Below are positions 54,772-63,694 of a stretch of 64,000 nucleotides of DNA, piece by piece. The translations under genes and the position numbers were made by a program. Source of the stretch: Tenacibaculum larymnensis (GTDB lineage Bacteria > Bacteroidota > Bacteroidia > Flavobacteriales > Flavobacteriaceae). The DNA lies in contig NZ_JAIWJY010000005.1 in assembly GCF_028829235.1 (NCBI RefSeq), positions 124,001 to 188,000 on the forward strand, given 5' to 3'. Numbering within the stretch: position 1 is the first letter of the stretch; every line of letters begins with the position of its first letter. The notes beneath the pieces are model-generated. The model did no database searches. It saw only the letters and a program-made list of their open reading frames with translations, and was not told the origin of the DNA.

Positions 54772-55587
54772 ATGGACTACCAAACATACGAACCACATAC
54801 AGATTTAAGCTCCATTATTAGTTGTTATTGGACTTTGGAAGTACCTATACTTTCCGAACCACAAAAACAACGAATTGTACCAGATGGTTGTATAGAGATG
54901 GCATTTATTCTTGGAGACGATATCAAACGGTACACTTCCGAAAATGACTTTATACTTCAACCACGGGCAATGATATTGGGACAAACAATTGAGCCATTTT
55001 ATATTGAACCAACAGGTTATGTCAATACTTTTGCCATTAGATTTTATCCTTATGGGTTTGCCAATTTTATTTCTGGACCAATCAACAACTTGGCAAATAA
55101 AGAAACGTCACTAGACCTACTTTTTGACAAGAAAACCGCAGATGGTTTACAACAAAAAATAATCAACGCTGAAAATACGATACAACGTATAGACATAATC
55201 GAAAAGTTTCTTTTGGATACGTTTAACGACCAAAAAACAATTCATAATATTGTAAAAAATACTGTTGATGCCCTTCTAACTACAAACGGAAGTGTTTCTA
55301 TAAACTCAATCCTCCAATACGACCTATCTAAAAGAAGACAGCTTGAAAGAAACTTTAAAAAACAAATTGGAGTAAGCCCCAAACAATTAGGGAAAGTAAT
55401 TCGATTGCAAACAGCTTTAAAATTGATGCTTAACCAAAAGTCTAAAAACCTAACCGATGTTGCCTATAAAAGCGACTATTTCGATCAAGCTCACTTCATC
55501 AAAGACTTTAGAGAATTTACAGGAATAAACCCCAAAGAGTTTCTTACTGACGAAAGCTTGAAGCTTTCTACTCTTTTTTACAAATAA
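54772..55587 (+). CDS. AraC-family transcriptional regulator
   Basis: A 271-residue protein. The N-terminal part (about 1-150) is a sensor domain of the DUF6597-like type (CYWTLEVP, VPDGCIEMAFILG, GQTIEPFYIEPTG). The C-terminal 100 residues are the AraC double HTH (RQLERNFKKQIGVSPKQLGK, DVAYKSDYFDQAHFIKDFRE). TATCTTTG at 54725-54732 fits the -7 element, but no TTG is well placed. It probably controls the VOC lipoprotein gene that follows after 74 bases (inference). Confidence 0.88.
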   Translation: MDYQTYEPHTDLSSIISCYWTLEVPILSEPQKQRIVPDGCIEMAFILGDDIKRYTSENDFILQPRAMILGQTIEPFYIEPTGYVNTFAIRFYPYGFANFISGPINNLANKETSLDLLFDKKTADGLQQKIINAENTIQRIDIIEKFLLDTFNDQKTIHNIVKNTVDALLTTNGSVSINSILQYDLSKRRQLERNFKKQIGVSPKQLGKVIRLQTALKLMLNQKSKNLTDVAYKSDYFDQAHFIKDFREFTGINPKEFLTDESLKLSTLFYK

Positions 55588-55661
55588 GCTAAGGTGTCGC
55601 ATTTTTACAATTTCAACTAATTTTCTGCTCTTAGTTTTGCATCAATAATACTAAGCTGAAA

Positions 55662-56156
55662 ATGAAAAACAACACACTTATTGCCATTATTACCCTACTT
55701 TTTTGCTTTGTGTCTTGCAAAAACAAAGACACTACAGTCGCTAAAACAACGCAATCTCAAGAATCAATCACTAAAAGCATACAACAGATGAAAAGTTATG
55801 TCTCAATTTTCGAAATTCCAGCAACCAACATTACACGAGCCGTTAATTTTTACAAAGAAATTTTAGGAATAGAAATTGAAAGATTCCATTTTCCAGAAAT
55901 GGAAATGGGGGTATTTCCTTACCAAAATCAAATGGTTACAGGAGTAATTATACAAGGCGAAGGTTATGAACCTTCTGCTAGCGGAGTTACCATTTACCTC
56001 AATGGTGGAGACAACCTGCAAACTATTATTGATAAAGTAGGAGAACATGGTGGAAATATTGTGATACCTAAAACACCTCATGCTGACGAAAACGGGTACT
56101 TTGCTATTTTTCTCGACTCAGAAGGAAATAAGATTGGACTTCATTCGCCAAATTAA
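55662..56156 (+). CDS. VOC-family lipoprotein
   Basis: A 164-residue lipoprotein (signal ending FCFVSCKNK, Cys at residue 19) carrying a glyoxalase/bleomycin-resistance (VOC) domain: VSIFEIPATNITRAVNFYKE (about 47-66), ILGIEIERFHF, GVTIYLNGGDNLQTII and YFAIFLDSEGNKIGLHS. Most VOC proteins are cytosolic, so a lipidated periplasmic or outer-membrane form is unusual. Substrate unknown. A good terminator follows. Confidence 0.85.
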   Translation: MKNNTLIAIITLLFCFVSCKNKDTTVAKTTQSQESITKSIQQMKSYVSIFEIPATNITRAVNFYKEILGIEIERFHFPEMEMGVFPYQNQMVTGVIIQGEGYEPSASGVTIYLNGGDNLQTIIDKVGEHGGNIVIPKTPHADENGYFAIFLDSEGNKIGLHSPN

Positions 56157-56186
56157 AAAAACAAACTCCTAATAATAAAGGGAAGT

Positions 56187-56228
56187 AATAATGGTTTGGG
56201 TACTAACTCAAACCGTTATTTCTTTTTA
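56187..56228 (+). terminator. Terminator of the VOC lipoprotein gene
   Basis: 12-base arms (56187-56198 and 56209-56220, one G-T pair) followed by a T-rich run. It lies 30 bases after the stop. Confidence 0.85.
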
Positions 56229-56331
56229 TTAAAGTGTCTTAAAAACAAACCCATAAATTTATAAAGTCAGCTACAACTCATATATCAAACGAAAGCAAAA
56301 CTCCCTGTATAAAACCATTCCTTCCCCTTTT

Positions 56332-56355
56332 CAAAAAAATCTAATTAACGTATCT
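56332..56355 (+). repeat. 24-bp direct repeat, right copy
   Basis: Exact second copy of 54672-54695, ending 26 bases before the ATG of the PLP enzyme, where it continues as TATCTTGC. This looks like the original promoter region of that gene, with the left copy produced by duplication or insertion. Confidence 0.9.
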
Positions 56356-56381
56356 TGCAGTCTTATTAAAAGACACCTATA

Positions 56382-58223
56382 ATGCAAGACAAAAACTTAC
56401 ATACTTATATAAAAAATGTTGTAGAAAATATGCCGGCAGATTGGTTAAACCTAACCACGCACCGTCTGGATATTTATGTAGAAAAACTAGCCAAAACCCA
56501 GTTTTTAGAACAGTTTGAAGATTTGTATAAAAACAACAATACTGCTGCTTCTGCTTTAAACGAGTTACCAACTGCGTACGATTATATTCGTTTAGGGCAT
56601 CCGTTATCATCTGTATTAGAATGGACGATTGCCAAACTATACCATACAAAAGCAGAAAATGTAATTAGTTTTTCGTCGCAAACAGTTCCTGTATTGGCTG
56701 TATTAAGAGCGAATTTGTTTGCTAATAAAAACACGCAAATAGTATACACCAATGAAATCCCTGGCTTTTTTGATGCAGAAGTAATTAAAAATGTATACGG
56801 ATATCAGTTTGAATTAAAAAAGGTGGATAGTGTTGAAGCTATTCCTGAGTTTGATGGTAGTACGGTACTTATTGTTGAACAAGAAGCTATTTGCAACTTT
56901 ACCATTGTACAAAACGTTGATTTCTACATCAACACACACCCAGAATTAGGAAGCTTTTTATTAGTTAACGGTGAGCAAAACGATTCTTATATTTCAGACA
57001 TTCAACATGTAAGAAGAAGAGAAACTATTGCCATGACTCCTGCTAATTCGTTAAAAGCGTTAAAAAGCCTTATCGATGAGCCGTATGAGGTTACAGTAAC
57101 TGACGTAGCACAAAACAAAGCAAAGGTTGAGAAACTCATCAATGAAATTACCAATACCAGTACAAAAGCGTTGGTAGCATCAAGTGGACTTTCAATACAA
57201 TACGCCATTTTAATGGGATTGATTGATGATGCTCTAGAAAACCATCAAGGAAAAGCTATTAAAATTGTAGTGCCTCCAAACTGTTATGGTGGTACAAACG
57301 ACCAAGCGAGACGTGTTGCTGCTTGTTTAAACAACGTAGACATTGTTGATTTACCTGTTGATGGAGATAATGATATGGTAGAAAGTATTGATACCGTGTT
57401 AACCAACATTGCTGCACAAGATGCGGTTCCTTATATCATTGCTGAAATTCCAACCAATCCAAGAGTAGAAGTACCAAACCTTACCGATTTAAGAGATGTT
57501 TTGAGTAAGAAACGTACGACTCCTACCGGTGAAACAGCGATTGATCCTGTATTTATTTTAGACCAAACTTTCTGTCCGAATGTTCACTTTTTAGGAGATA
57601 CAGACATGTTAGCCAATATTAGAACTATTTCGTTTGCAAGTGGTTCTAAATTCCCAAGTGGTGGAAAATGTACTGCTGGGTACTGTGTTGGAAACAAAAC
57701 CACCAATGCTTTAATAGAAAAAATAGAAAAGCATTTACACATTTGCGATAACGAGGCTACACCACTTCAATATGAAATATTAGCTGCGCAAATGCCTTCT
57801 ATGACGCAACGAATTAGCGATGCTTATAAGAATACTCGTGAGTTTGTAAACTTTATCCACGAAGTGTTACCTGATGCTAAAATCAATTTTGTTTCTGAGG
57901 AATTAGCAGCACAAGGATTTATGCCATCAGTATTTTCGTTAGACCTTCCTACCAAAGGAAATACTGCGGAAGAAAAAGAAGCCTATAAAAGAGCTTTAAA
58001 CTTAAAGCTTATCAATTTAATGATTACTGAAATTCCAAATGAAAGTAAGTATTGTGTAAGCTACGGACAGTTAAAAGGTTGTTACTGGACGATTCCTGCA
58101 ACCTCAACCCAAGGAACTACCAAAGAAGGTGATAAAGATTATATTGCTCGTGTAGCGCTTTCTCCTAATATGGATTTAGAGCTTCATAAAAAAGTATTCT
58201 TAGACTTTGTAAAAGGTATTTAA
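56382..58223 (+). CDS. Large Cys/Met-metabolism-type PLP-dependent enzyme
   Basis: A 613-residue protein, much longer than the usual 390-residue members. The C-terminal 370 residues or so hold the fold type I core: VVPPNCYGGTNDQARRVA, IIAEIPTNPRVEVPNL, FILDQTFCPN and the PLP-lysine block SFASGSKFPSGGKCTAG. The first 240 residues look like a degenerate copy of the same large domain (VISFSSQTVPVLAVLRANLF) without an obvious active-site Lys. Probably a cystathionine beta/gamma-lyase relative; substrate unknown. The upstream 24-bp repeat doubles its promoter region. Confidence 0.78.
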   Translation: MQDKNLHTYIKNVVENMPADWLNLTTHRLDIYVEKLAKTQFLEQFEDLYKNNNTAASALNELPTAYDYIRLGHPLSSVLEWTIAKLYHTKAENVISFSSQTVPVLAVLRANLFANKNTQIVYTNEIPGFFDAEVIKNVYGYQFELKKVDSVEAIPEFDGSTVLIVEQEAICNFTIVQNVDFYINTHPELGSFLLVNGEQNDSYISDIQHVRRRETIAMTPANSLKALKSLIDEPYEVTVTDVAQNKAKVEKLINEITNTSTKALVASSGLSIQYAILMGLIDDALENHQGKAIKIVVPPNCYGGTNDQARRVAACLNNVDIVDLPVDGDNDMVESIDTVLTNIAAQDAVPYIIAEIPTNPRVEVPNLTDLRDVLSKKRTTPTGETAIDPVFILDQTFCPNVHFLGDTDMLANIRTISFASGSKFPSGGKCTAGYCVGNKTTNALIEKIEKHLHICDNEATPLQYEILAAQMPSMTQRISDAYKNTREFVNFIHEVLPDAKINFVSEELAAQGFMPSVFSLDLPTKGNTAEEKEAYKRALNLKLINLMITEIPNESKYCVSYGQLKGCYWTIPATSTQGTTKEGDKDYIARVALSPNMDLELHKKVFLDFVKGI

Positions 58224-58235
58224 GAACTATAAAAC

Positions 58236-58311
58236 GTCATAGCGAGGAGTGATAACGACGTGACTATCTTACTCTCTACATAAAGATTACTTCGTTATCA
58301 CTCGTAATGAC
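58236..58311. repeat. REP-like palindrome 1
   Basis: Imperfect long inverted repeat: arms 58236-58258 and 58291-58311 share GAGTGATAACGA/TCGTTATCACTC with outer GTCAT/ATGAC ends. It lies 13 bases after the PLP gene stop and could also end transcription or protect the mRNA 3' end. Confidence 0.75.
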
Positions 58312-58401
58312 AAAACAAAACGTTGTTTCGACTATATGAGTGACTCCTATTTTAAAGATTTCGCCTTTCGTTACACATTCAGTTCGAAATGACAAAAAAA
58401 A

Positions 58402-58489
58402 CGTCATTTCGAAAGAGGCTACGACTGAGAAATCTCAATAATCAGAGTAACCAACCTTAGTGAGATTTCTCCCTTCGGTCGAAATGACG
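58402..58489. repeat. REP-like palindrome 2
   Basis: Perfect 11-base outer arms (CGTCATTTCGA at 58402-58412 and TCGAAATGACG at 58479-58489). Inner GAGAAATCTCA-type segments lie near 58427-58437 and 58461-58471. An extra TTCGAAATGAC half arm lies at 58383-58393. The GTCATTTCGA/GAGAAATCTC pattern is typical of flavobacterial intergenic repeats as I remember them. Confidence 0.8.
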
Positions 58490-58523
58490 TTTATTTATTA
58501 TTTCAGAAAGTTTCTTTCCTTTT

Positions 58524-59378
58524 CTAAAACCTCCAACACACAATACGTGTTACCTTGTTTCCTTGGTGCATAGGAATTACTTTAAATTCTTTAACTCCTA
58601 ATTTCTTACCTGAGTTTTGTAAGCTTTCTACGTTTTCTTTTTTAGAAACCAAACTCGTAAACCATTTACTTATTTTCGGGAATTTAGAACTCTCATATAA
58701 ATAGGTATGTAAAAAAGCTTTCTCTCCACCTATATACCACAGCTCATTAGAGTTCCCTGCAAAATTACGGACAGCATTATTTCCTAAATTTCTCGATTTT
58801 CTTCGGTTGGCTCCTCTCGCCTCTTCTGCCGATTTATAGAATGGTGGATTGCACATCGTTACTGTAAATGCATCATCTGCTTCTATGATTCCTTCTAAAA
58901 TATGCTCTTCTTTAAACTGTTGCCTTAATTCAACCTTATCCGTAAAACCATTATCATCTATAATGTCTTGAGCATAATCTAGTGAATCTAAATCGATATC
59001 AGTAGCAACAAAATTCCAGTCATATTCTGCAATTCCCAACAAAGGATAAATACAACTTGCTCCTGTACCAATATCTAACACCGTTACGTTTTCCTCATCT
59101 GCTACCAAATCTGCTAAATGATGAATGTAATCTACTCTTCCAGGTATTGGCGGACATAAATTATCATCAGAAAAATTCCAATGCTTAATATTATAGTGAG
59201 CAGCTAATAATGCTTTATTAAACTCTTTTACTGCTATTGGGTCAGAAAAATCGATGGTTTCCTTCTCAAATTTTTCAATAACAAACTCCTCTATTTTTGG
59301 ATACTTTTCTTTTAAGAGTTTAAAATTATATCCGTTTTTATGTTTGTTTTTTTTGTGTAATCCTTTTTTATCTGCCAT
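58524..59378 (-). CDS. rlmF: 23S rRNA (adenine-1618-N6)-methyltransferase RlmF
   Basis: A 284-residue methyltransferase with the RlmF pattern: a basic N-terminal stretch (KKGLHKKNKHKNGYNF), FNKALLAAHYNIKHW, CPPIPGRVDYIHHLADL, the SAM site VLDIGTGASCIYPLLG and catalytic MCNPPFYKS. It modifies A1618 of 23S rRNA. Its start shares one base with the bshC stop (TAATG on the minus strand), so it is the last gene of the three-gene unit. Confidence 0.94.
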   Translation of the reverse strand: MADKKGLHKKNKHKNGYNFKLLKEKYPKIEEFVIEKFEKETIDFSDPIAVKEFNKALLAAHYNIKHWNFSDDNLCPPIPGRVDYIHHLADLVADEENVTVLDIGTGASCIYPLLGIAEYDWNFVATDIDLDSLDYAQDIIDDNGFTDKVELRQQFKEEHILEGIIEADDAFTVTMCNPPFYKSAEEARGANRRKSRNLGNNAVRNFAGNSNELWYIGGEKAFLHTYLYESSKFPKISKWFTSLVSKKENVESLQNSGKKLGVKEFKVIPMHQGNKVTRIVCWRF

Positions 59379-60973
59379 TAAAGTGTAATAACTGTAAACT
59401 CTAGTTGTAACGGATGTAAATTTTCTTTCAGAACTTTAATAAAGTCGGCTCCATATTCTAAATAGAGCTCTGAAAAATTACGTTGACGTTCTTCTAAACT
59501 TTGATTAGGTAACAATTCGTTTTGCAAAGCTACGATTCTTTCAACCATTTCTTTCTGACGTCTTTTTTCTGCTCTCAACCATCTTTTCTCGAGGTTTTCT
59601 AGTCCTTTTATCTGCTTTTTTTCTTGTGCATTTACTGCACCTACAAAAGAAACATCGGTTTTTTGAGCTAGCTCACGTAAATCGTCAAATTGTTCTTGTA
59701 AAAACTGCTTTTGCTTGGTAAAATCTACCTTAGTATCACCATTGGCTAACACTTTTCTTGCTAGTAAATCATCTTGTTTTAAAAACAACTCTTCTTCTGA
59801 AACGTTTAGTTTCTCTAACTTTCCTAATTGTTTTTCTGAGAGTATTTGAGCTGAGTTTCTTAATAACAAAATAGGAAACGGAACATTTACTTTATCAAAA
59901 TATGCCTTTAACTCTAACCAGTAGGCTAACTCCCCTCCTCCACCTATGTAACATAAGTTCGGTAAAATTACCTCTTGGTATAGTGGACGCATAATTACGT
60001 TTGGTGAAAAGCATTCTGGCTGACTATGTAAATGGTCTAGAATTTCATCTTTTGTCCAAGAAATATCTGTATTATTTACCTTGTAAATTCCGTTTTCAAG
60101 AACAATACGTTCACGAATCCTATCGGTGATATAAAACAAGTTTATCTCACGCGGATTTACTTGTATTTTATATGACTTTTCTAGCTCTGTAATTGTTTTC
60201 GATACTTCTTTATAAGAGGTTTCGTGTAGCAAATCGTATTCTACATACGGTGTTAGTGCTCTTTTTAATTCTCTTTCATCAGCATCTAAAATTACCAAAC
60301 CATACTTTCCAAAAAGTTTATCGGCTATATATCTAGTTGCGTCTGCTAATGTTTTGTGTTGCAAGTATCCTTTTTCAAATATCTCTTTTATTTGAACAGC
60401 ATTTTTTGAACTTCCCAAATGTTCTGCAAACACTTCAAAAACATCTTGTAACCCCTCGGTTATAAAACGTCCTACTGGTCCTGTTTGGTCAGAGTTCCAC
60501 TGTACTTTTATCCCTTTAAAATTAAAGAAGTTAATTTCTTCAAAATCGTGGTCTTCAGTTGCCATCCAATATACGGGTACAAAATTCTCATTCGGAAATT
60601 GCATTGACAAATGCTCACACATATTTATAGTTGATATAATCTTATATAAAAAGTATAACGGCCCTGTAAATAAGTTCAGCTGATGTCCTGTTGTAACAGT
60701 AAATGTATTCTCTTCTAGTAAGCTTTCTATATTTTTTTGCGTGTCGAACGACAAATCAATGTCTTTGTATTGTTCTCTCAATACTTCAACCAATCTTTTT
60801 CTTTGAGTGCTTGAAATAGGATTTGCTTTCTTTTCTTCTAGTTGCTTTTCAAAGTTTCGTAAACTCGGATAACGGTTATAAAAAGGTTGAATATTTTCAT
60901 CAGCCTTTAAATAATCCTCCATTGTTTTAGAAAAGAATCCTGTGTTTTTATAAGGTATATTGGTTACGTTCAT
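59378..60973 (-). CDS. bshC: Bacillithiol biosynthesis cysteine-adding enzyme BshC
   Basis: A 531-residue enzyme that adds cysteine to GlcN-malate in the last step of bacillithiol synthesis. Recognisable blocks are FTVTTGHQLNLFTGPLYFLY, VPVYWMATEDHDFEEINFF, GPVGRF and CYIGGGGELAYWLELKAYF, with a central coiled coil near 400-470. Length is normal. It is the middle gene of an overlapping unit with a SAM methyltransferase upstream and rlmF downstream, each joined by a one-base TAATG overlap. bshA and bshB are not in this window. Confidence 0.94.
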   Translation of the reverse strand: MNVTNIPYKNTGFFSKTMEDYLKADENIQPFYNRYPSLRNFEKQLEEKKANPISSTQRKRLVEVLREQYKDIDLSFDTQKNIESLLEENTFTVTTGHQLNLFTGPLYFLYKIISTINMCEHLSMQFPNENFVPVYWMATEDHDFEEINFFNFKGIKVQWNSDQTGPVGRFITEGLQDVFEVFAEHLGSSKNAVQIKEIFEKGYLQHKTLADATRYIADKLFGKYGLVILDADERELKRALTPYVEYDLLHETSYKEVSKTITELEKSYKIQVNPREINLFYITDRIRERIVLENGIYKVNNTDISWTKDEILDHLHSQPECFSPNVIMRPLYQEVILPNLCYIGGGGELAYWLELKAYFDKVNVPFPILLLRNSAQILSEKQLGKLEKLNVSEEELFLKQDDLLARKVLANGDTKVDFTKQKQFLQEQFDDLRELAQKTDVSFVGAVNAQEKKQIKGLENLEKRWLRAEKRRQKEMVERIVALQNELLPNQSLEERQRNFSELYLEYGADFIKVLKENLHPLQLEFTVITL

Positions 60974-61638
60974 TACTTGTGCGTTCTTTGAAATAAAGTG
61001 TAAACATACGGACGTTCTCCTCCGTACGGATTTACAAATGTGTGATTAAAACTATTGACTAAAACAAAATCGTTTCCTAATTTTTCTTGTAGCATTTCCG
61101 CATTGTAACGTTGTAATTGCAGTCCACAACATTTTTCTGCTCCGTCTAAAGCAAAAACAGCAATAATTACAAATCCGTCAACTTTTACAATCTTCTTTAA
61201 TAAATTAAAATAGGCGTTCTGTTCTTCGGTTTTTAAGAAGAAGTGTAGTACCGCTCTATCATTCCATACATCAACTTCATCAAGCTCATGTAACTTGGTT
61301 GGAGTCACTAAATCATCAGCTATAAAATTAACTTTTGATGCATCTTTTCCTAATCGATTTTGTATATCGATTAAAGCTTTTTCAGATAAATCATTTGCTA
61401 TTAAACCTGAATATCCATCAGCTACTAGCTCGTCAATTAACATAGATGAACCAACGCCTACATTTAAGATTTTAGCATCTTTAGATACTTTGGATTCTTT
61501 TAGTAATTGAATAGTTTCTTTCGAACTTTCTTCGAACCAGCCTAGTTTTTCTGTTGGATTTTTTACGTAGGCAGCATTCCAGTGTTTTTTGTAATTAATT
61601 TCTTCCGGAATGTTACACTCACTCTCTTTTGTAGTCAT
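60973..61638 (-). CDS. Class I SAM-dependent methyltransferase
   Basis: A 221-residue protein with a SAM site LNVGVGSSMLIDELVADGY (about 59-77) and DVWNDRAVLHFF (about 126-137), followed by a beta-rich C terminus including CCGLQLQRY. It resembles thiopurine/tellurite-resistance-type small-molecule methyltransferases in shape, but the substrate is unknown. First gene of the unit that continues into bshC, so a thiol-related role is conceivable (inference). Confidence 0.85.
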   Translation of the reverse strand: MTTKESECNIPEEINYKKHWNAAYVKNPTEKLGWFEESSKETIQLLKESKVSKDAKILNVGVGSSMLIDELVADGYSGLIANDLSEKALIDIQNRLGKDASKVNFIADDLVTPTKLHELDEVDVWNDRAVLHFFLKTEEQNAYFNLLKKIVKVDGFVIIAVFALDGAEKCCGLQLQRYNAEMLQEKLGNDFVLVNSFNHTFVNPYGGERPYVYTLFQRTHK

Positions 61639-61759
61639 AGTCCAAAAATAGGAAAATTTAATCCTTTGTCGAAAACTTACTAGACTTCTAACAGATTTTT
61701 AACTACATTCTTTTTTTAACCATCTATTTAGGTATTTTTACAGTTAGTAAATTACAATT

Positions 61760-63694
61760 ATGCAGTTTAAACATCCTGAGATTTTATATTTCTTAGCTTT
61801 TTTACTCATTCCTATTTTGGTACACCTGTTCCAACTACAGCGATTTGTAAAAGTTCCGTTTACCAATGTAGCTTTTTTACAAAAGTTAGTGTTGCAAACA
61901 CGTAAAAGTTCTCGTATAAAAAAATGGCTGATTTTAGCCACTCGCTTACTGTTACTTACTGCTCTAATTTTTGCTTTTGCTCAACCCTACTTTAGTAATC
62001 ATAAATTAGATGAAGAGCAGCATTTCTTTATATATCTAGATAATTCTTTAAGTACTAATGCTGTTGGAGAAAAGGGTAATTTACTACAAATTGCTACACA
62101 AGAAATTATTGAAAATTCTACAGAGAAAACAAGTTATTCTTTACTTACAAACAATCATTTTTACGCTAATAAAACAGCTTCTGAACTAAAAGAAGAGTTG
62201 TTAAAAACAACAAATACCGCAAAAAGTAGAGACCTTGCTGATGTTTTTCTAAAAATGACTAGCGAACATAAGTCTATAGCTTCTCCTACCAAAAACATTG
62301 TAATTTCTGATTTTCAAAACATTAAAAAAGAGGAAGTTGACAATGTTCCTAAAAATACTTCTTTTGTGAAGTTAGTACCTGAACAAAAAAGTAACATTTC
62401 TATTGATAGTGTTTTTGTTGACGATAATGGTGGGTCTAATTTTAACGTCCATATTGTTGTTAAAAATCAAGGAAATGCCAAAAATGATATTCCTATTGCT
62501 ATATACAATAATGACAAATTGTTGAATAAACAAACCTTTAGTATTGAGAAAAACAAGACTACAGAGGTTACTTTTTCTGTTGTAAAAGCACCTGTGTTTT
62601 TAGGTAAAGTAGCTATTAATTTTAACGACACCTACGGGTTTGATAATTCATTTTATTTCACCATTAATGCTAACGAAAAAATTAATGTACTAGCTATTGG
62701 AGAATCAAACAACTTCTTACAACGAATTTATACTAAAGAGGAGTTTAACTTTACTTCTTCTTCGCTACTAAATGTAAATTATAATTTGATAGATAAGCAA
62801 CATCTTATTGTCTTAAATGAGTTAGAAAATATTCCTGAAACACTTATAAATAGCTTAGCAAGTTATACAGCAAAGGGTGGAAATATAGTTGTAATTCCAA
62901 GTAATAAAGTAACTCTTTCTTCTTATAACAACTTTTTTAATAAACTAAATACAGGAAAGTTATTTTCACTAAAAAGTGACAGTTTAAAGGTTACTTCGAT
63001 TAATTATAATCATCCTCTTTTAAAAAATGTTTTTGAAAAGAAGGTAGCCAACTTTCAATATCCATTTGTAAAAACCTCATTTAATACTGAGTTTAAAAAT
63101 GCTAGCAATATTGTTTCTTTTGAGAACAAACAAGGTTTTATTAAACAGATTAGTTTACCAAATGCTTCTATGTATTGGGTAGCTGCTCCTCTAAATAAAG
63201 ACAATAGTAATTTTACAAACTCTCCTTTAATTGTTCCTGTTTTTTATAACATAGGAAAACAGAGTTTACAACTTTCTGAATTGTATTATACAATAAACAA
63301 ACAAAATACTATTGATATTGATAAGCAACTAGGTAAAGATGAAGTTTTAAGTATTGTTAATAGTAAAGGTTCTTTTATTCCTTTACAGCAAACTTTTCAA
63401 AACAAAACACGTATCACAACCAAAGACCAGCCTTTAACTGCTGGGTTTTATCAAGTACAACAACAAAGTAATGTACTTAGAAATATTGCTTTTAATTACA
63501 ATAAAGATGAAAGTGTCTTAGACTTTTTAATATTTTCTGAAGCTAATGACATGACCATATCTACTTCAGTTAAAAACACCTTAGAAAATATTAATAATGA
63601 AAACAAAATTCAATGGCTTTGGAAATGGTTTTTGGGCTTAGCTATTGTATCTTTGCTTTTAGAAATTTTGATTTTAAAATTCTTTAAACCATGA
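61760..63694 (+). CDS. BatA-domain membrane protein
   Basis: A 644-residue inner-membrane protein with the BatA/aerotolerance N-terminal domain: MQFKHPEILYFLAFLLIPIL, VPFTNVAFLQKLVLQ, and two hydrophobic helices by residue 75. A von Willebrand-like segment (HFFIYLDNSLSTNA) follows without a complete MIDAS, then beta-rich domains and a C-terminal helix (FLGLAIVSLLLEILIL). Such proteins are common in Bacteroidota next to pyrimidine genes. Function unclear. The TGA stop overlaps the next ATG. Confidence 0.88.
   Translation: MQFKHPEILYFLAFLLIPILVHLFQLQRFVKVPFTNVAFLQKLVLQTRKSSRIKKWLILATRLLLLTALIFAFAQPYFSNHKLDEEQHFFIYLDNSLSTNAVGEKGNLLQIATQEIIENSTEKTSYSLLTNNHFYANKTASELKEELLKTTNTAKSRDLADVFLKMTSEHKSIASPTKNIVISDFQNIKKEEVDNVPKNTSFVKLVPEQKSNISIDSVFVDDNGGSNFNVHIVVKNQGNAKNDIPIAIYNNDKLLNKQTFSIEKNKTTEVTFSVVKAPVFLGKVAINFNDTYGFDNSFYFTINANEKINVLAIGESNNFLQRIYTKEEFNFTSSSLLNVNYNLIDKQHLIVLNELENIPETLINSLASYTAKGGNIVVIPSNKVTLSSYNNFFNKLNTGKLFSLKSDSLKVTSINYNHPLLKNVFEKKVANFQYPFVKTSFNTEFKNASNIVSFENKQGFIKQISLPNASMYWVAAPLNKDNSNFTNSPLIVPVFYNIGKQSLQLSELYYTINKQNTIDIDKQLGKDEVLSIVNSKGSFIPLQQTFQNKTRITTKDQPLTAGFYQVQQQSNVLRNIAFNYNKDESVLDFLIFSEANDMTISTSVKNTLENINNENKIQWLWKWFLGLAIVSLLLEILILKFFKP

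Larger units (their letters stand above)
58224..58523. other. 300-base gap with REP-like palindromes
   Basis: Almost the whole gap between the PLP gene and rlmF consists of palindromic repeats listed separately (58236-58311 and 58402-58489), plus a half arm at 58383-58393. No gene or promoter is seen. Confidence 0.7.
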
